Assembly (NCBI GenBank): GCA_023398295.1
Contig: JAEWSL010000042.1
Coordinates: 1-15,074 of the forward strand
Length of the DNA stretch: 15,074 nucleotides
Source: Elusimicrobiota bacterium
GTDB lineage: Bacteria > Elusimicrobiota > Elusimicrobia > Elusimicrobiales > Elusimicrobiaceae
Reading direction: 5' to 3'
In this document: piece by piece, positions 8,819 to 15,029 of the stretch
How positions within the stretch are numbered: the first letter of the stretch is position 1
How the letters are laid out: each line of letters starts with the position of its first letter
Made by a program: the position numbers and the translations under genes
Notes under the pieces: model-generated
Told to the model about the DNA's origin: nothing
Database searches by the model: none
The model's input: only the letters and a program-made list of their open reading frames with translations

Positions 8819-9550
8819 CTAAAACAAACTGTCGGGTTTTAGAATAGCGGGATACTCTTCGTACAGTTGACCTTGCAGTAAGCGGCCGGCGGTTTTTTTG
8901 TTAACGCCGCCCCATTGCTTGAAGAAAAACGGAATTTTTTGAGCAAGGCATTGCTCTTTAACGCTCAAAACCCAGCTTTCCTCCATCGGGCGGGCATTTG
9001 GACCGGACTCGCCTCCTAAAATAACCCAGTCTATCCCGCGCAAATCCAAATTCGGGATATCGGATAATAATGGCTCCAGCGAGAGGAATTTTGTTTTTGC
9101 GCCGCATTTTCTAAGCAAATCTATCCTGTATTTATAGGCCGCGCTTTCAACCGTTACTCCCATTAAAATATTGGCCGCCCAAGGCAAGTCTTTATCCAGT
9201 TCCAGCAGGCGTTCGGGGCGTTTGGTAAGTATTTGATATTTGTGCCAGTTGGCGCGCCTCATTACCTCAAAAATCTTCAAAATAAACTCTTTAGGTACTT
9301 CTTTGTGAAACAAATCGCTCATAGAATTTGCAAAAATAAGGCGGGGGCGTTTCCATCGGAAAGGGATTTGCAAAGAATCCTCGTGCGGGGTTACTTCAAA
9401 GCCGTTTTCATAATGCGGCGCGCCTATGGCCTGCAAATGTTTGGCCATACGCTGCGCGTAGCAATTTTGGCAGCCTAAGGATATCTTGTTGCAGCCTGTT
9501 ACGGGGTTCCAAGTCGCGTGCGTCCATTCAATATCAGAAGTATTTGCCAT
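8819..9550 (-). CDS. DUF5131 family protein (phage Gp37/Gp68-like, radical-SAM-like)
   Basis: A 243-residue soluble protein. The start MANTSDIEWTHATWNPVTGC is typical of the phage Gp37/Gp68 family (COG4422). The cysteine cluster is Cys20-x6-Cys27-x2-Cys30 (GCNKISLGCQNCYA), resembling a radical SAM iron-sulfur site but with wider spacing. Later family motifs are RPRLIFANSMSDLFH, ILTKRPERL, GVTVES, LSLEPLL and WVILGGESG, fitting a TIM-barrel fold. The biochemical reaction is unknown. The gene stands alone: it converges on pbpC across an 82-base gap with no clear terminator and diverges from the DUF3592-like gene. The usual three-Cys-motif partner (TcmP) is not seen. No strong Shine-Dalgarno site precedes the ATG on the minus strand. 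Family assignment is firm; function is not. Confidence 0.9.
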   Translation of the reverse strand: MANTSDIEWTHATWNPVTGCNKISLGCQNCYAQRMAKHLQAIGAPHYENGFEVTPHEDSLQIPFRWKRPRLIFANSMSDLFHKEVPKEFILKIFEVMRRANWHKYQILTKRPERLLELDKDLPWAANILMGVTVESAAYKYRIDLLRKCGAKTKFLSLEPLLSDIPNLDLRGIDWVILGGESGPNARPMEESWVLSVKEQCLAQKIPFFFKQWGGVNKKTAGRLLQGQLYEEYPAILKPDSLF

Positions 9551-9594
9551 GCCATATTTTACTATATAACGGGTACGTTTATATGCAAAAAACG

Positions 9595-9626
9595 GCCATA
9601 TTTATGATACCCTTTATATATATGGC
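9595..9626. promoter_or_regulatory. Inverted repeat in the divergent intergenic region
   Basis: GCCATAT (9595-9601) and ATATGGC (9620-9626) form a 7-bp inverted repeat with an 18-base spacer, between two divergent starts at 9550 and 9664. A further GCCATAT lies at 9551-9557. The surroundings are AT-rich and must hold promoters for both genes. Operator function is inference only. Confidence 0.25.
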
Positions 9627-9663
9627 GCAGTACAAAATATAGACAAAAACGGGAGGAAGCGAT

Positions 9664-10056
9664 ATGTGGCTTTTATATGTCATTGCAATAGCAGTCGGCC
9701 TGGGCATATTATATCTTTTGTGGGTTAAATCCATATCGTATGCGTTTAAGGCGAAAGATTTTTTGTTTCATATGAGTTGGGATAAAGTTCCTGCAAAAGT
9801 GCTAAAAATGTCCGTTGCGCAAGTCGGCACAAGAGGGCCTGAAATGGCAAGAATCTATCCCGACGTTTCAGAAGTGGAATATTCTTACGTCTATAAGGAT
9901 AAAGAGTATATCGGCAAAGATATTATAGACCAAGCCCCCAAGGAAGATATCGGGCTTATTGTTTGGGTAAACCCCAAGGAGCCAAGCATATCCAAAATAT
10001 GCAAATATAAATCGGTGAGCGATTGGACGCGCATGGAAAATATAAAACACGATTAA
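9664..10056 (+). CDS. Small membrane-anchored protein, DUF3592-like
   Basis: A 130-residue protein with a clear Shine-Dalgarno site (GGGAGGA, 9651-9657) six bases before the ATG. Residues 1-22 form one membrane helix (MWLLYVIAIAVGLGILYLLW). The rest is a compact soluble domain with the pattern W-x-VPAKVLKMSV ... VEYSYVYKDKEYIGKDI ... IVWVNPKEPSISKI. This resembles DUF3592 (PF12158), in which a VEYSY-type strand and a late 'v-YNP--P' strand are typical. DUF3592 proteins often have a second membrane helix at the C-terminus; none is present here. Function unknown. It appears monocistronic, ending just before a repeat and a terminator hairpin. Confidence 0.75.
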   Translation: MWLLYVIAIAVGLGILYLLWVKSISYAFKAKDFLFHMSWDKVPAKVLKMSVAQVGTRGPEMARIYPDVSEVEYSYVYKDKEYIGKDIIDQAPKEDIGLIVWVNPKEPSISKICKYKSVSDWTRMENIKHD

Positions 10057-10068
10057 GCTTGTTAAGTT

Positions 10069-10095
10069 TATTAAACCTATTAAACCTATTAAACC
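10069..10095. repeat. Three exact tandem copies of TATTAAACC
   Basis: Copies at 10069-10077, 10078-10086 and 10087-10095 are identical and contiguous, starting 13 bases after the DUF3592-like stop and abutting the terminator stem. Confidence 0.85.
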
Positions 10096-10134
10096 AAAAC
10101 TGTTCTAAGCGACTTTTGGAGCAGTTTTTATTTT
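10096..10134 (+). terminator. Rho-independent terminator of the DUF3592-like gene
   Basis: Left arm AAAACTGTTC (10096-10105) pairs with GAGCAGTTTT (10119-10128) through one G-T wobble. The loop is 13 bases, and a T-rich tract extends to 10134. Position and orientation fit termination of the gene ending at 10056. Confidence 0.7.
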
Positions 10135-10136
10135 AA

Positions 10137-10177
10137 GTTTTTGAAAGCCCCCAACTTAGCTGGGGGCTTTCAAAAAC
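10137..10177. terminator. Perfect 17-bp hairpin, possible bidirectional terminator
   Basis: GTTTTTGAAAGCCCCCA (10137-10153) is the exact reverse complement of 10161-10177, with a 7-base loop. The GC core GCCCCCA/TGGGGGC is followed by TTTC on either strand, so it may stop transcription in both directions. The tract is short, so a structural role is equally possible. Confidence 0.6.
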
Positions 10178-10184
10178 ATACAAC

Positions 10185-10210
10185 AAAAAAGGCATCTCAC
10201 GTGAGATGCC
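10185..10210 (-). terminator. 20-bp perfect palindrome with T-run on the minus strand
   Basis: GGCATCTCACGTGAGATGCC (10191-10210) is self-complementary over all 20 bases and can fold as an 8-bp stem with an ACGT loop. On the minus strand it is followed by six T (A-run 10185-10190), a classic intrinsic terminator. No protein gene ends just before it on that strand, so the terminated transcript is unexplained. Confidence 0.65.
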
Positions 10211-10570
10211 TCAGTCAAATGGTGTGCCTAAGAAATAAATATTTATGGCCTAAGAGCGGGGATTATTTTTACGAGTATTTTTGCGGGAAGACATAAGCAG
10301 GGAGGGAGGTATATCGCGAGGGGGCGGCAGCCCCGAATATCCGACCGACCAAGCGACGCCGTATTACCGCAAAAGACGAAGATAAAAATGCGGCAGATGT
10401 TTTGCGCTGCGCCGGCCCTACAAGACTGCGGCTATGACGAAGAGGGAGGGGCGGGGGGAATTCCCTGCAAAACAGGCAAAAAACAGGGTAAAACGCAATT
10501 TTAAGGCCCTTAAACACCCCTTCAAAGTGTTTTTACCCCATTCCTTCCCAATACGGAATATTTATCTCAC
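10211..10570. other. Gene-free stretch, in part GC-rich; candidate minus-strand noncoding RNA or decayed element
   Basis: About 360 bases without a convincing gene. The left end holds an 8-bp direct repeat GCCTAAGA (10226-10233, 10248-10255) flanking a 12-bp palindrome ATAAATATTTAT (10235-10246). The centre (about 10290-10470) is rich in G on the plus strand, with a GGGGC-GGCA-GCCCC hairpin at 10321-10334. A weak stem AAACAC/GTGTTT lies near 10512-10532. The only long frame, on the minus strand at 10269-10517, has no ribosome site or family resemblance. Minus-facing terminator-like hairpins lie on both sides (10185-10210 and 10571-10602), consistent with a separate minus-strand transcript ending at 10185. 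No match to RNase P, tmRNA, 6S or tRNA consensus was recognised. Confidence 0.35.
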
Positions 10571-10602
10571 AAAAAATCCCCTACGCAACCTAACAGGGAA
10601 TT
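10571..10602 (-). terminator. Intrinsic terminator downstream of the minus-strand nuclease-like gene
   Basis: On the minus strand AATTCCC (plus 10596-10602) pairs imperfectly, with one mismatch, with GGGGATT (plus 10575-10581), followed by a run of T (plus A-run 10571-10576). It lies 54 bases after the stop of the 285-residue gene, in the correct orientation. Confidence 0.5.
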
Positions 10603-10655
10603 AAATTATATAAACAGGCAATTTATTATTAGGAATAGGACAATATGGATGGTTT

Positions 10656-11513
10656 TTATATCGTGGTAGGTTTTGTTTTTAATTTTATTACTTGGGTATG
10701 GAAGCCCAAATCTAGCAAGTAAACATTTCTAAAAGATGAACTAAACCTGTGGTTCTCTGTTTTATTTGTAAAAATGGCAAAGTTTCCAGTGTGGCCGTTA
10801 TCAGATACAACAAGAAGATCGCACTCATCGCATTTCTTGAGGTATTTTATGTGTTTATCATTTTTAGAGTTTATCGCCTGTTGGAGTTCTTCAACAGGGT
10901 CTTCCTTACACATTCCTGCATTGTTTATGCAGACCTCAGTATATGGTTCATTCCACCTTGTTGCAGTAACATTGAATATCTGGGTTCCCACTTCTATTCT
11001 TCTCTTTACAAGCCCAGCAGGTGTAATTTCACTTTTTGATAAAGTGTCTATTATCTTTTGTTTTATCTCTTTGTTTTTAGCTTCCAGATGCCTAAATCCC
11101 GGGTCATACGCCGCCGTAAGCAGTTCTTTATAGGTACGGGCGCACCATTTTCTTTTATCCCAAAAATCTATATTCAAACTCAAAGAAATCCCTTTGTTTT
11201 TCTTGAAATACTCGCAAACTTTGTTAGCAATAGTTATTAAGGCGGAAGTAGCTTCATATTTTTCCCTGTGGTATTGTGAGGATTTTACGATGATATTTGT
11301 TATTTCTAAGCCAATATTTTCCCCTGACTTTGTTTTAAAAACAAAATCTGGCTTCTCGCTATCTATCTTCTTAATAATCCCGTTATCATCATGCCATGCT
11401 TTTCCCTCTTTTGTTCCCATAAAAATATCAAAGTGAAGGTTTTCCTCACCTTTTTGACTGTTTTCTTTAGTGCGGAACTTCCCACATTTAAATACAACGG
11501 AACCATTTTTCAT
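10656..11513 (-). CDS. Hypothetical protein, possible PD-(D/E)xK-like nuclease domain
   Basis: A 285-residue protein of no recognised family, Lys/Asn-rich and encoded in strongly AT-rich DNA. The N-terminal part contains KPDFVFKTKSG (Asp56) and, 14 residues on, GLEIT (Glu70, Thr72). The pattern 'PDF...LEIT' occurs in divergent PD-(D/E)xK-type nucleases, but the usual lysine is replaced by threonine here, so catalysis is uncertain. The C-terminal KKCDECDLLVVSDNG followed by the strand VYLLDLG resembles the late core strands of such proteins. There is no signal peptide or membrane helix. An in-frame stop codon shortly upstream on the minus strand makes the ATG at 11513 the first usable start; the ribosome site is weak. 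It is transcribed away from the phage cassette across a 297-base AT-rich region. A defence, restriction or accessory phage role is plausible but unproven. Confidence 0.6.
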   Translation of the reverse strand: MKNGSVVFKCGKFRTKENSQKGEENLHFDIFMGTKEGKAWHDDNGIIKKIDSEKPDFVFKTKSGENIGLEITNIIVKSSQYHREKYEATSALITIANKVCEYFKKNKGISLSLNIDFWDKRKWCARTYKELLTAAYDPGFRHLEAKNKEIKQKIIDTLSKSEITPAGLVKRRIEVGTQIFNVTATRWNEPYTEVCINNAGMCKEDPVEELQQAINSKNDKHIKYLKKCDECDLLVVSDNGHTGNFAIFTNKTENHRFSSSFRNVYLLDLGFHTQVIKLKTKPTTI

Positions 11514-11810
11514 ATTTACATTTCATTTCTCAGTGAGCATAGTAAAGTAGTACATTTATATAGAATAATATAATAGTATCTTCATAATTATTATATACTA
11601 TTATGAGGTAATTGCATAAGGTTTGCTTCGTATATATGGTGCGTAATATGTTTGTCTGAATATTAAATTTGATTAAACCAATTCAAGTTCAATTTACTAA
11701 ATAGACTCCATTTATAACAGGGCTTTAAAAAGTATAAATAAGCAAAAAACCTTTAAAAATCGTGTTAATTTACTAGAATTTAGTTAAATACGCAGGAAAA
11801 GGATTTTCCA
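11514..11810. promoter_or_regulatory. AT-rich divergent control region with a 10-bp inverted repeat
   Basis: A 297-base gap between divergent starts, about 25% GC in a hand-counted sample (11581-11640). It contains ATAATAGTAT (11570-11579) and its reverse complement ATACTATTAT (11595-11604), separated by 15 bases and 56-90 bases before the minus-strand start, suggesting an operator. AATTTACTA is repeated at 11691-11699 and 11767-11775. Many -10-like sequences make any single promoter call unreliable. The region must drive both flanking genes. Confidence 0.4.
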
Positions 11811-12494
11811 ATGAGTATAAAACCTCTTTATGATTTACTGTCTAAATTAGACGAATTAAATGCCTGTGTCAGCGATAAAAATCAGTGCTTTAAGCTTTAT
11901 CCCGAAGCTTTGCCTGACATTCCTAAAGATTTTCTGCGGAAAATGCTGGATAAGTTGACCGCTGATAAGGTATTGGTTTATCAAACATGCCAAGATGACA
12001 GGAATCCTTTCCAGCCTATTATTGATAGTTTTGCCGTTTTTTCCTCTTCAAAATATGAATTCACTGTTTATAAAATAAAATTAGATCCTTCTTTTGATAA
12101 ATATTACAAGAAAATAAAAACCGATTACATTAGAGCGGATAACGAGCAAAAAACTTTATCCGAAGATATTGCTTATCAAGTAGAATACGATGAAATGACT
12201 TCTCAAATAGTCTGTAATAATTTCCTGCTATCTAAGCCGCAATATGACTCTATAAATGAAATTTTTTTCCGTGCTGTATATGCTCACCCAAATTCCAGCA
12301 TTAACCTTTCTGATATTGGCTTAAAAGGGAAATCTGTGCATAAAATAATTGAACAATTGGGTTTTGGCGGAGATTTAAAGAAAATATTCTTTAAAGTTAA
12401 TAAAAACACGGTTGTTTTTCACAATCCCGTAAAGAGATCCACCTTAAAAGCTATAAAATTATATCCCCTTTCTATTCTCAAAAAGGGCAAATAA
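11811..12494 (+). CDS. Hypothetical protein of unknown family
   Basis: A 227-residue soluble protein that I do not recognise. A purine-rich ribosome site (AGGAAAAGGA, about 11793-11802) lies eight bases before the ATG. The N-terminal half is helical and acidic/basic mixed (LYDLLSKLDELNACVSD). The segment around 140-200 (LLSKPQYDSINEIFFRAVYAH ... SINLSDIGLKGKSVHKIIEQLGF) has the helix-turn-helix rhythm of a winged-helix domain, followed by the beta hairpin KIFFKVNKNTVVFHN. A DNA-binding regulatory role is therefore possible but not shown. GC is very low (about 17% in a sample at 12061-12120), unlike the genes on either side, which marks it as acquired. Its stop overlaps the start of the 10-bp repeat array before the methyltransferase gene. 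Confidence 0.65.
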   Translation: MSIKPLYDLLSKLDELNACVSDKNQCFKLYPEALPDIPKDFLRKMLDKLTADKVLVYQTCQDDRNPFQPIIDSFAVFSSSKYEFTVYKIKLDPSFDKYYKKIKTDYIRADNEQKTLSEDIAYQVEYDEMTSQIVCNNFLLSKPQYDSINEIFFRAVYAHPNSSINLSDIGLKGKSVHKIIEQLGFGGDLKKIFFKVNKNTVVFHNPVKRSTLKAIKLYPLSILKKGK

Positions 12495-12540
12495 TCCCAT
12501 TTAGTGCCATTCAGTCCCATTTAATCCCATTTGTACCCAA
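12491..12540. repeat. Five contiguous 10-bp repeats, consensus TTARTCCCAT
   Basis: Exact 10-base units begin at 12491, 12501, 12511, 12521 and 12531: ATAATCCCAT, TTAGTGCCAT, TCAGTCCCAT, TTAATCCCAT, TTGTACCCAA. The last is degenerate. The CCCAT core therefore recurs once per DNA helical turn on one face. It sits at the 3' end of one gene and 66 bases before the methyltransferase start. Confidence 0.85.
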
Positions 12541-12605
12541 AACCTAACTTTCCTATAAAAAAACTCCTATTATTTCTGTATCAACAGACTTAAAGGAGCC
12601 TAACT

Positions 12606-13916
12606 ATGGACAAAAATGTCAACCTCGAAGTATCTTATATCCCTATTGATGGGATAAAGCCGTACAAAAATAACCCAAAACAGCATTGCGAAAAGCAAAT
12701 CACGCAAATCATCAACTCAATTAAAGAATTCCGTTTCAATAACCCTATCCTAATTGACGAGAATAACGAGATTATCGCCGGCCACGGACGTCTGCTTGCC
12801 GCAAAACATTTAGGCCTTACGCAAGTGCCGATAATCCGTCTGACGCATCTGACAGCCCCGCAAAAACGCGCTTATCGCATCGCCGACAATAAACTTACCG
12901 AAAACGGCGAGTGGGATATAGACCTCTTAAAACTGGAGTTTAGCGAGCTTGAAAAACTTAACCTGGACTTCAGCCTTGATATCACCGGCTTTGATAATAT
13001 AGAAATAGACACCATTCTCAACCCCGCGCAGGCCGACGAGAAACTGAATAATATCCCCTTTATTGACGAGAAAGAAATAGTTTCCAAACCCGGCGATATC
13101 TGGCAGCTGGGCGCGCACCGCATAATTTGCGCCGATGCCTTAAAGCAAGAAAGTTTTGCCGCGCTTATGGGCGAAGAAAAGGCGGATATGGTTTTCACGG
13201 ATCCGCCTTATAACGTGAAAATAGAAGGCCATGTGTGTGGCAAAGGCGCGAATCAGCATAAAGAATTTGCCATGGCCAGCGGCGAGCTTACGGAAAGCGA
13301 ATTTACAAATTTTCTTTCCCAAAATTTCGGCCTGCTTAAAGCGTTTAGCAAGGAAGGCAGCCTGCATTATATATGTATGGATTGGCGCCATACAGGCGAA
13401 ATTTCTGCCGCGGGTAAAATATATGACGAGTTCAAAAACATCTGCGTTTGGAATAAGACCAACGCGGGCATGGGCAGTTTATACCGTTCCAAACACGAGT
13501 TTATTTTTTTATTCAAAAATGGCAAAACGCCGCATATAAATAATGTGGAACTGGGCGTGCACGGCCGCTACCGCACAAACGTTTGGGATTACGCGGGCGT
13601 AAACGCTTTCGGCAAAAACCGCAGTCTTCTAAAACTCCACCCGACGGTAAAACCAGTAGAGATGATTTGGGACGCTATTTTGGATGTTTCCACGCGCGGC
13701 GATATTGTGCTGGATTCTTTCTTGGGCAGCGGCAGCACGCTTATAGCGTGCGAGAAGGTAAAACGCGTCTGCCGCGCCGTGGAGCTTGAGCCGCTTTACA
13801 TTGACACGACAATCCGCCGCTGGCAGGATTTGACAGGACAGAAAGCCGTGTTGCAAGGCAGCGGTAAGACGTATTCAAATTTACTGGCAGAGAAGGAGGC
13901 CCAGAATGGAAAATAA
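12606..13916 (+). CDS. ParB-like nuclease domain fused to N-4/N-6 DNA methyltransferase (phage type)
   Basis: A 436-residue protein with a strong ribosome site (AAAGGAG, 12592-12598) seven bases before the ATG. Residues 1-100 form a ParB/Srx-like domain: YIPIDGIKPYKNNPKQH, then NNPILID and AGHGRLLAAKHLG (Gly59-Arg62). The methyltransferase follows: motif IV DPPYNV (Asp199-Tyr202) comes before the AdoMet-binding motif I DSFLGSGST (Phe372-Thr378), which is the beta-class order, and LHPTVKPVEM supplies the motif X region. It would transfer a methyl group from S-adenosylmethionine to adenine N6 or cytosine N4; the target site cannot be read. Such fusions are common next to phage terminases, where they may modify phage DNA against host restriction. 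GC rises from about 37% near the 5' end to about 57% near the 3' end in samples. The 3' end overlaps the next gene by 11 bases. No cognate restriction enzyme is seen. Confidence 0.92.
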   Translation: MDKNVNLEVSYIPIDGIKPYKNNPKQHCEKQITQIINSIKEFRFNNPILIDENNEIIAGHGRLLAAKHLGLTQVPIIRLTHLTAPQKRAYRIADNKLTENGEWDIDLLKLEFSELEKLNLDFSLDITGFDNIEIDTILNPAQADEKLNNIPFIDEKEIVSKPGDIWQLGAHRIICADALKQESFAALMGEEKADMVFTDPPYNVKIEGHVCGKGANQHKEFAMASGELTESEFTNFLSQNFGLLKAFSKEGSLHYICMDWRHTGEISAAGKIYDEFKNICVWNKTNAGMGSLYRSKHEFIFLFKNGKTPHINNVELGVHGRYRTNVWDYAGVNAFGKNRSLLKLHPTVKPVEMIWDAILDVSTRGDIVLDSFLGSGSTLIACEKVKRVCRAVELEPLYIDTTIRRWQDLTGQKAVLQGSGKTYSNLLAEKEAQNGK

Positions 13917-14271
13917 TTACGAAGTAGGCTACTGCAAAGCGCCAAAAGGCAGTCAATTCAAACCAGGCCAAAGCGGCAACCCCAAAGGCCGCCCGCGCGG
14001 GATAAAAAACACGCTTCAGCTGTTAGAAAAAATATCCAATCAAAAAGTTACCGTAATGGAAAACGGCAAACAATTAACAATAACAAAAAAAGCCGCCATG
14101 CTTATACAGCTTATGAACAAAGGCGCAAAAGGCGACATAAAAGCCATCAGCACCTTGATGCCTTTTTTGCTTCAAAACGATATAAGCGAAGAGGAGAAGC
14201 AAAAATTAGTCAAAGTTCTGTCCGAAGAAGATAAGAAGATTATGGACGCGTTTTTGGAAAATAATAAATGA
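13906..14271 (+). CDS. DUF5681 domain protein, putative small terminase-like DNA-packaging protein
   Basis: A 121-residue basic protein. The N-terminal signature KGSQFKPGQSGNPKGRPRG (about 14-32) defines DUF5681. A helical C-terminal region ends in a charged helix (SEEEKQKLVKVLSEEDKK). The ribosome site AAGGAGG (13893-13899) is strong and lies inside the upstream methyltransferase gene, with which it overlaps by 11 bases. Its own stop overlaps the terminase start as ATGA. DUF5681 proteins regularly sit just before the large terminase, so a small-terminase or DNA-recognition role is a reasonable inference from position, not an established function. Confidence 0.85.
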   Translation: MENNYEVGYCKAPKGSQFKPGQSGNPKGRPRGIKNTLQLLEKISNQKVTVMENGKQLTITKKAAMLIQLMNKGAKGDIKAISTLMPFLLQNDISEEEKQKLVKVLSEEDKKIMDAFLENNK

Positions 14272-15029
14272 CAGCTTCCGATATTTTTTACAGCCTGCTG
14301 CGCAGCGATTTCAAAAGTTTTGTTATAAAAACTTTTAATGAAATATCGGCAAATTCCGTCTATAAAGACAACTGGCACATAAACGTTATTTGTCATGAAC
14401 TTAATGGGGTTATGAACGGCGCTCAAAACCGCCTTATAATAAATATTCCGCCGCGCTACTTAAAATCCATAATATGCTCGGTTGCTTTGCCCGCTTTTAT
14501 TTTGGGCCGTAATCCGAAGACAAATATCGTCTGCGCCAGTTATTCCGACGATCTTGCCGCCAAAATGGCCCTTGACTGCCGCAAAATTATGGAAAGCGAT
14601 TGGTACAAAACGGCCTTCCCGCTTGCAAGAATATCCAAAAATAAAAACGCGGTAAACGACTTTGAAACTACCGCGGGCGGAGGGCGTTTTTCCACTTCAG
14701 TGGGCGGCACGCTTACCGGACGCGGCGGGGATTATATTATTGTGGACGATCCCATAAAACCCGCCGACACAATATCTGTGACCATAAGAAATAAGACAAA
14801 CGATTGGTACAGCAATACGCTTTATTCCCGTCTCAATGACAAGCAAAACGGCAAAATAATAATTATCATGCAGCGCACGCATCAAAATGATTTCACGGGG
14901 TTTTTAATGGAGCAGCCGGTCAGCGGGTATATCGCGCTCGGTGTGACCGCCTGGTCCAAGAACCCGTTCCTGGGCATGGTTGTCGGCGTCCTGGTGCGCT
15001 ATTTCGGCTCCTACATCGGCCTGGCGTAA
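14268..15029 (+). CDS. Phage large terminase ATPase domain, 3' end replaced by unrelated sequence
   Basis: The first 216 residues are the ATPase half of a phage large terminase, the motor that packages DNA into the capsid. Motifs are IINIPPRYLKS (Walker A-like, 58-67; the family commonly has PPRHGKS), ILGRNPKTNIVCASYSDDLA, the Walker B-like YIIVDDP (156-162) and IIIMQRTHQNDFTG (the QR-H--D coupling motif). ATGA overlap with the upstream gene fixes the start. After about Gln216 (base 14915) the sequence turns into a hydrophobic, GC-rich tail that does not resemble a terminase, and the RNase H-like nuclease domain (usually another 200-300 residues) is absent. The encoded 253-residue product is therefore probably not real: the true gene likely continues elsewhere. 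Confidence 0.8.
   Translation: MTASDIFYSLLRSDFKSFVIKTFNEISANSVYKDNWHINVICHELNGVMNGAQNRLIINIPPRYLKSIICSVALPAFILGRNPKTNIVCASYSDDLAAKMALDCRKIMESDWYKTAFPLARISKNKNAVNDFETTAGGGRFSTSVGGTLTGRGGDYIIVDDPIKPADTISVTIRNKTNDWYSNTLYSRLNDKQNGKIIIIMQRTHQNDFTGFLMEQPVSGYIALGVTAWSKNPFLGMVVGVLVRYFGSYIGLA

Noticed and set aside
10137..10210. CRISPR-like or tRNA-like reading of the hairpin cluster
   Set aside because: The three hairpins differ in sequence and are not separated by uniform spacers, and no tRNA arms or T-loop consensus are present.
10269..10517. 82-residue minus-strand frame in the GC-rich gene-free region
   Set aside because: No ribosome site, Arg/Ser/Pro-rich composition typical of noncoding GC-rich DNA, and no recognisable family. 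The region is described instead as unexplained.
10749..11573. Plus-strand frames opposite the 285-residue minus-strand gene
   Set aside because: Five short overlapping fragments in different frames against one continuous 285-codon frame with a nuclease-like motif and a downstream terminator.
12545..12573. Promoter before the methyltransferase (TATTAT at 12568-12573)
   Set aside because: The -10-like box is reasonable but nothing resembling a -35 lies at the right distance, so it was not listed as a feature.
12872..13856. Antisense and shifted frames within the methyltransferase gene
   Set aside because: They overlap a gene with intact DPPY and FLGSGST motifs and show no independent evidence.
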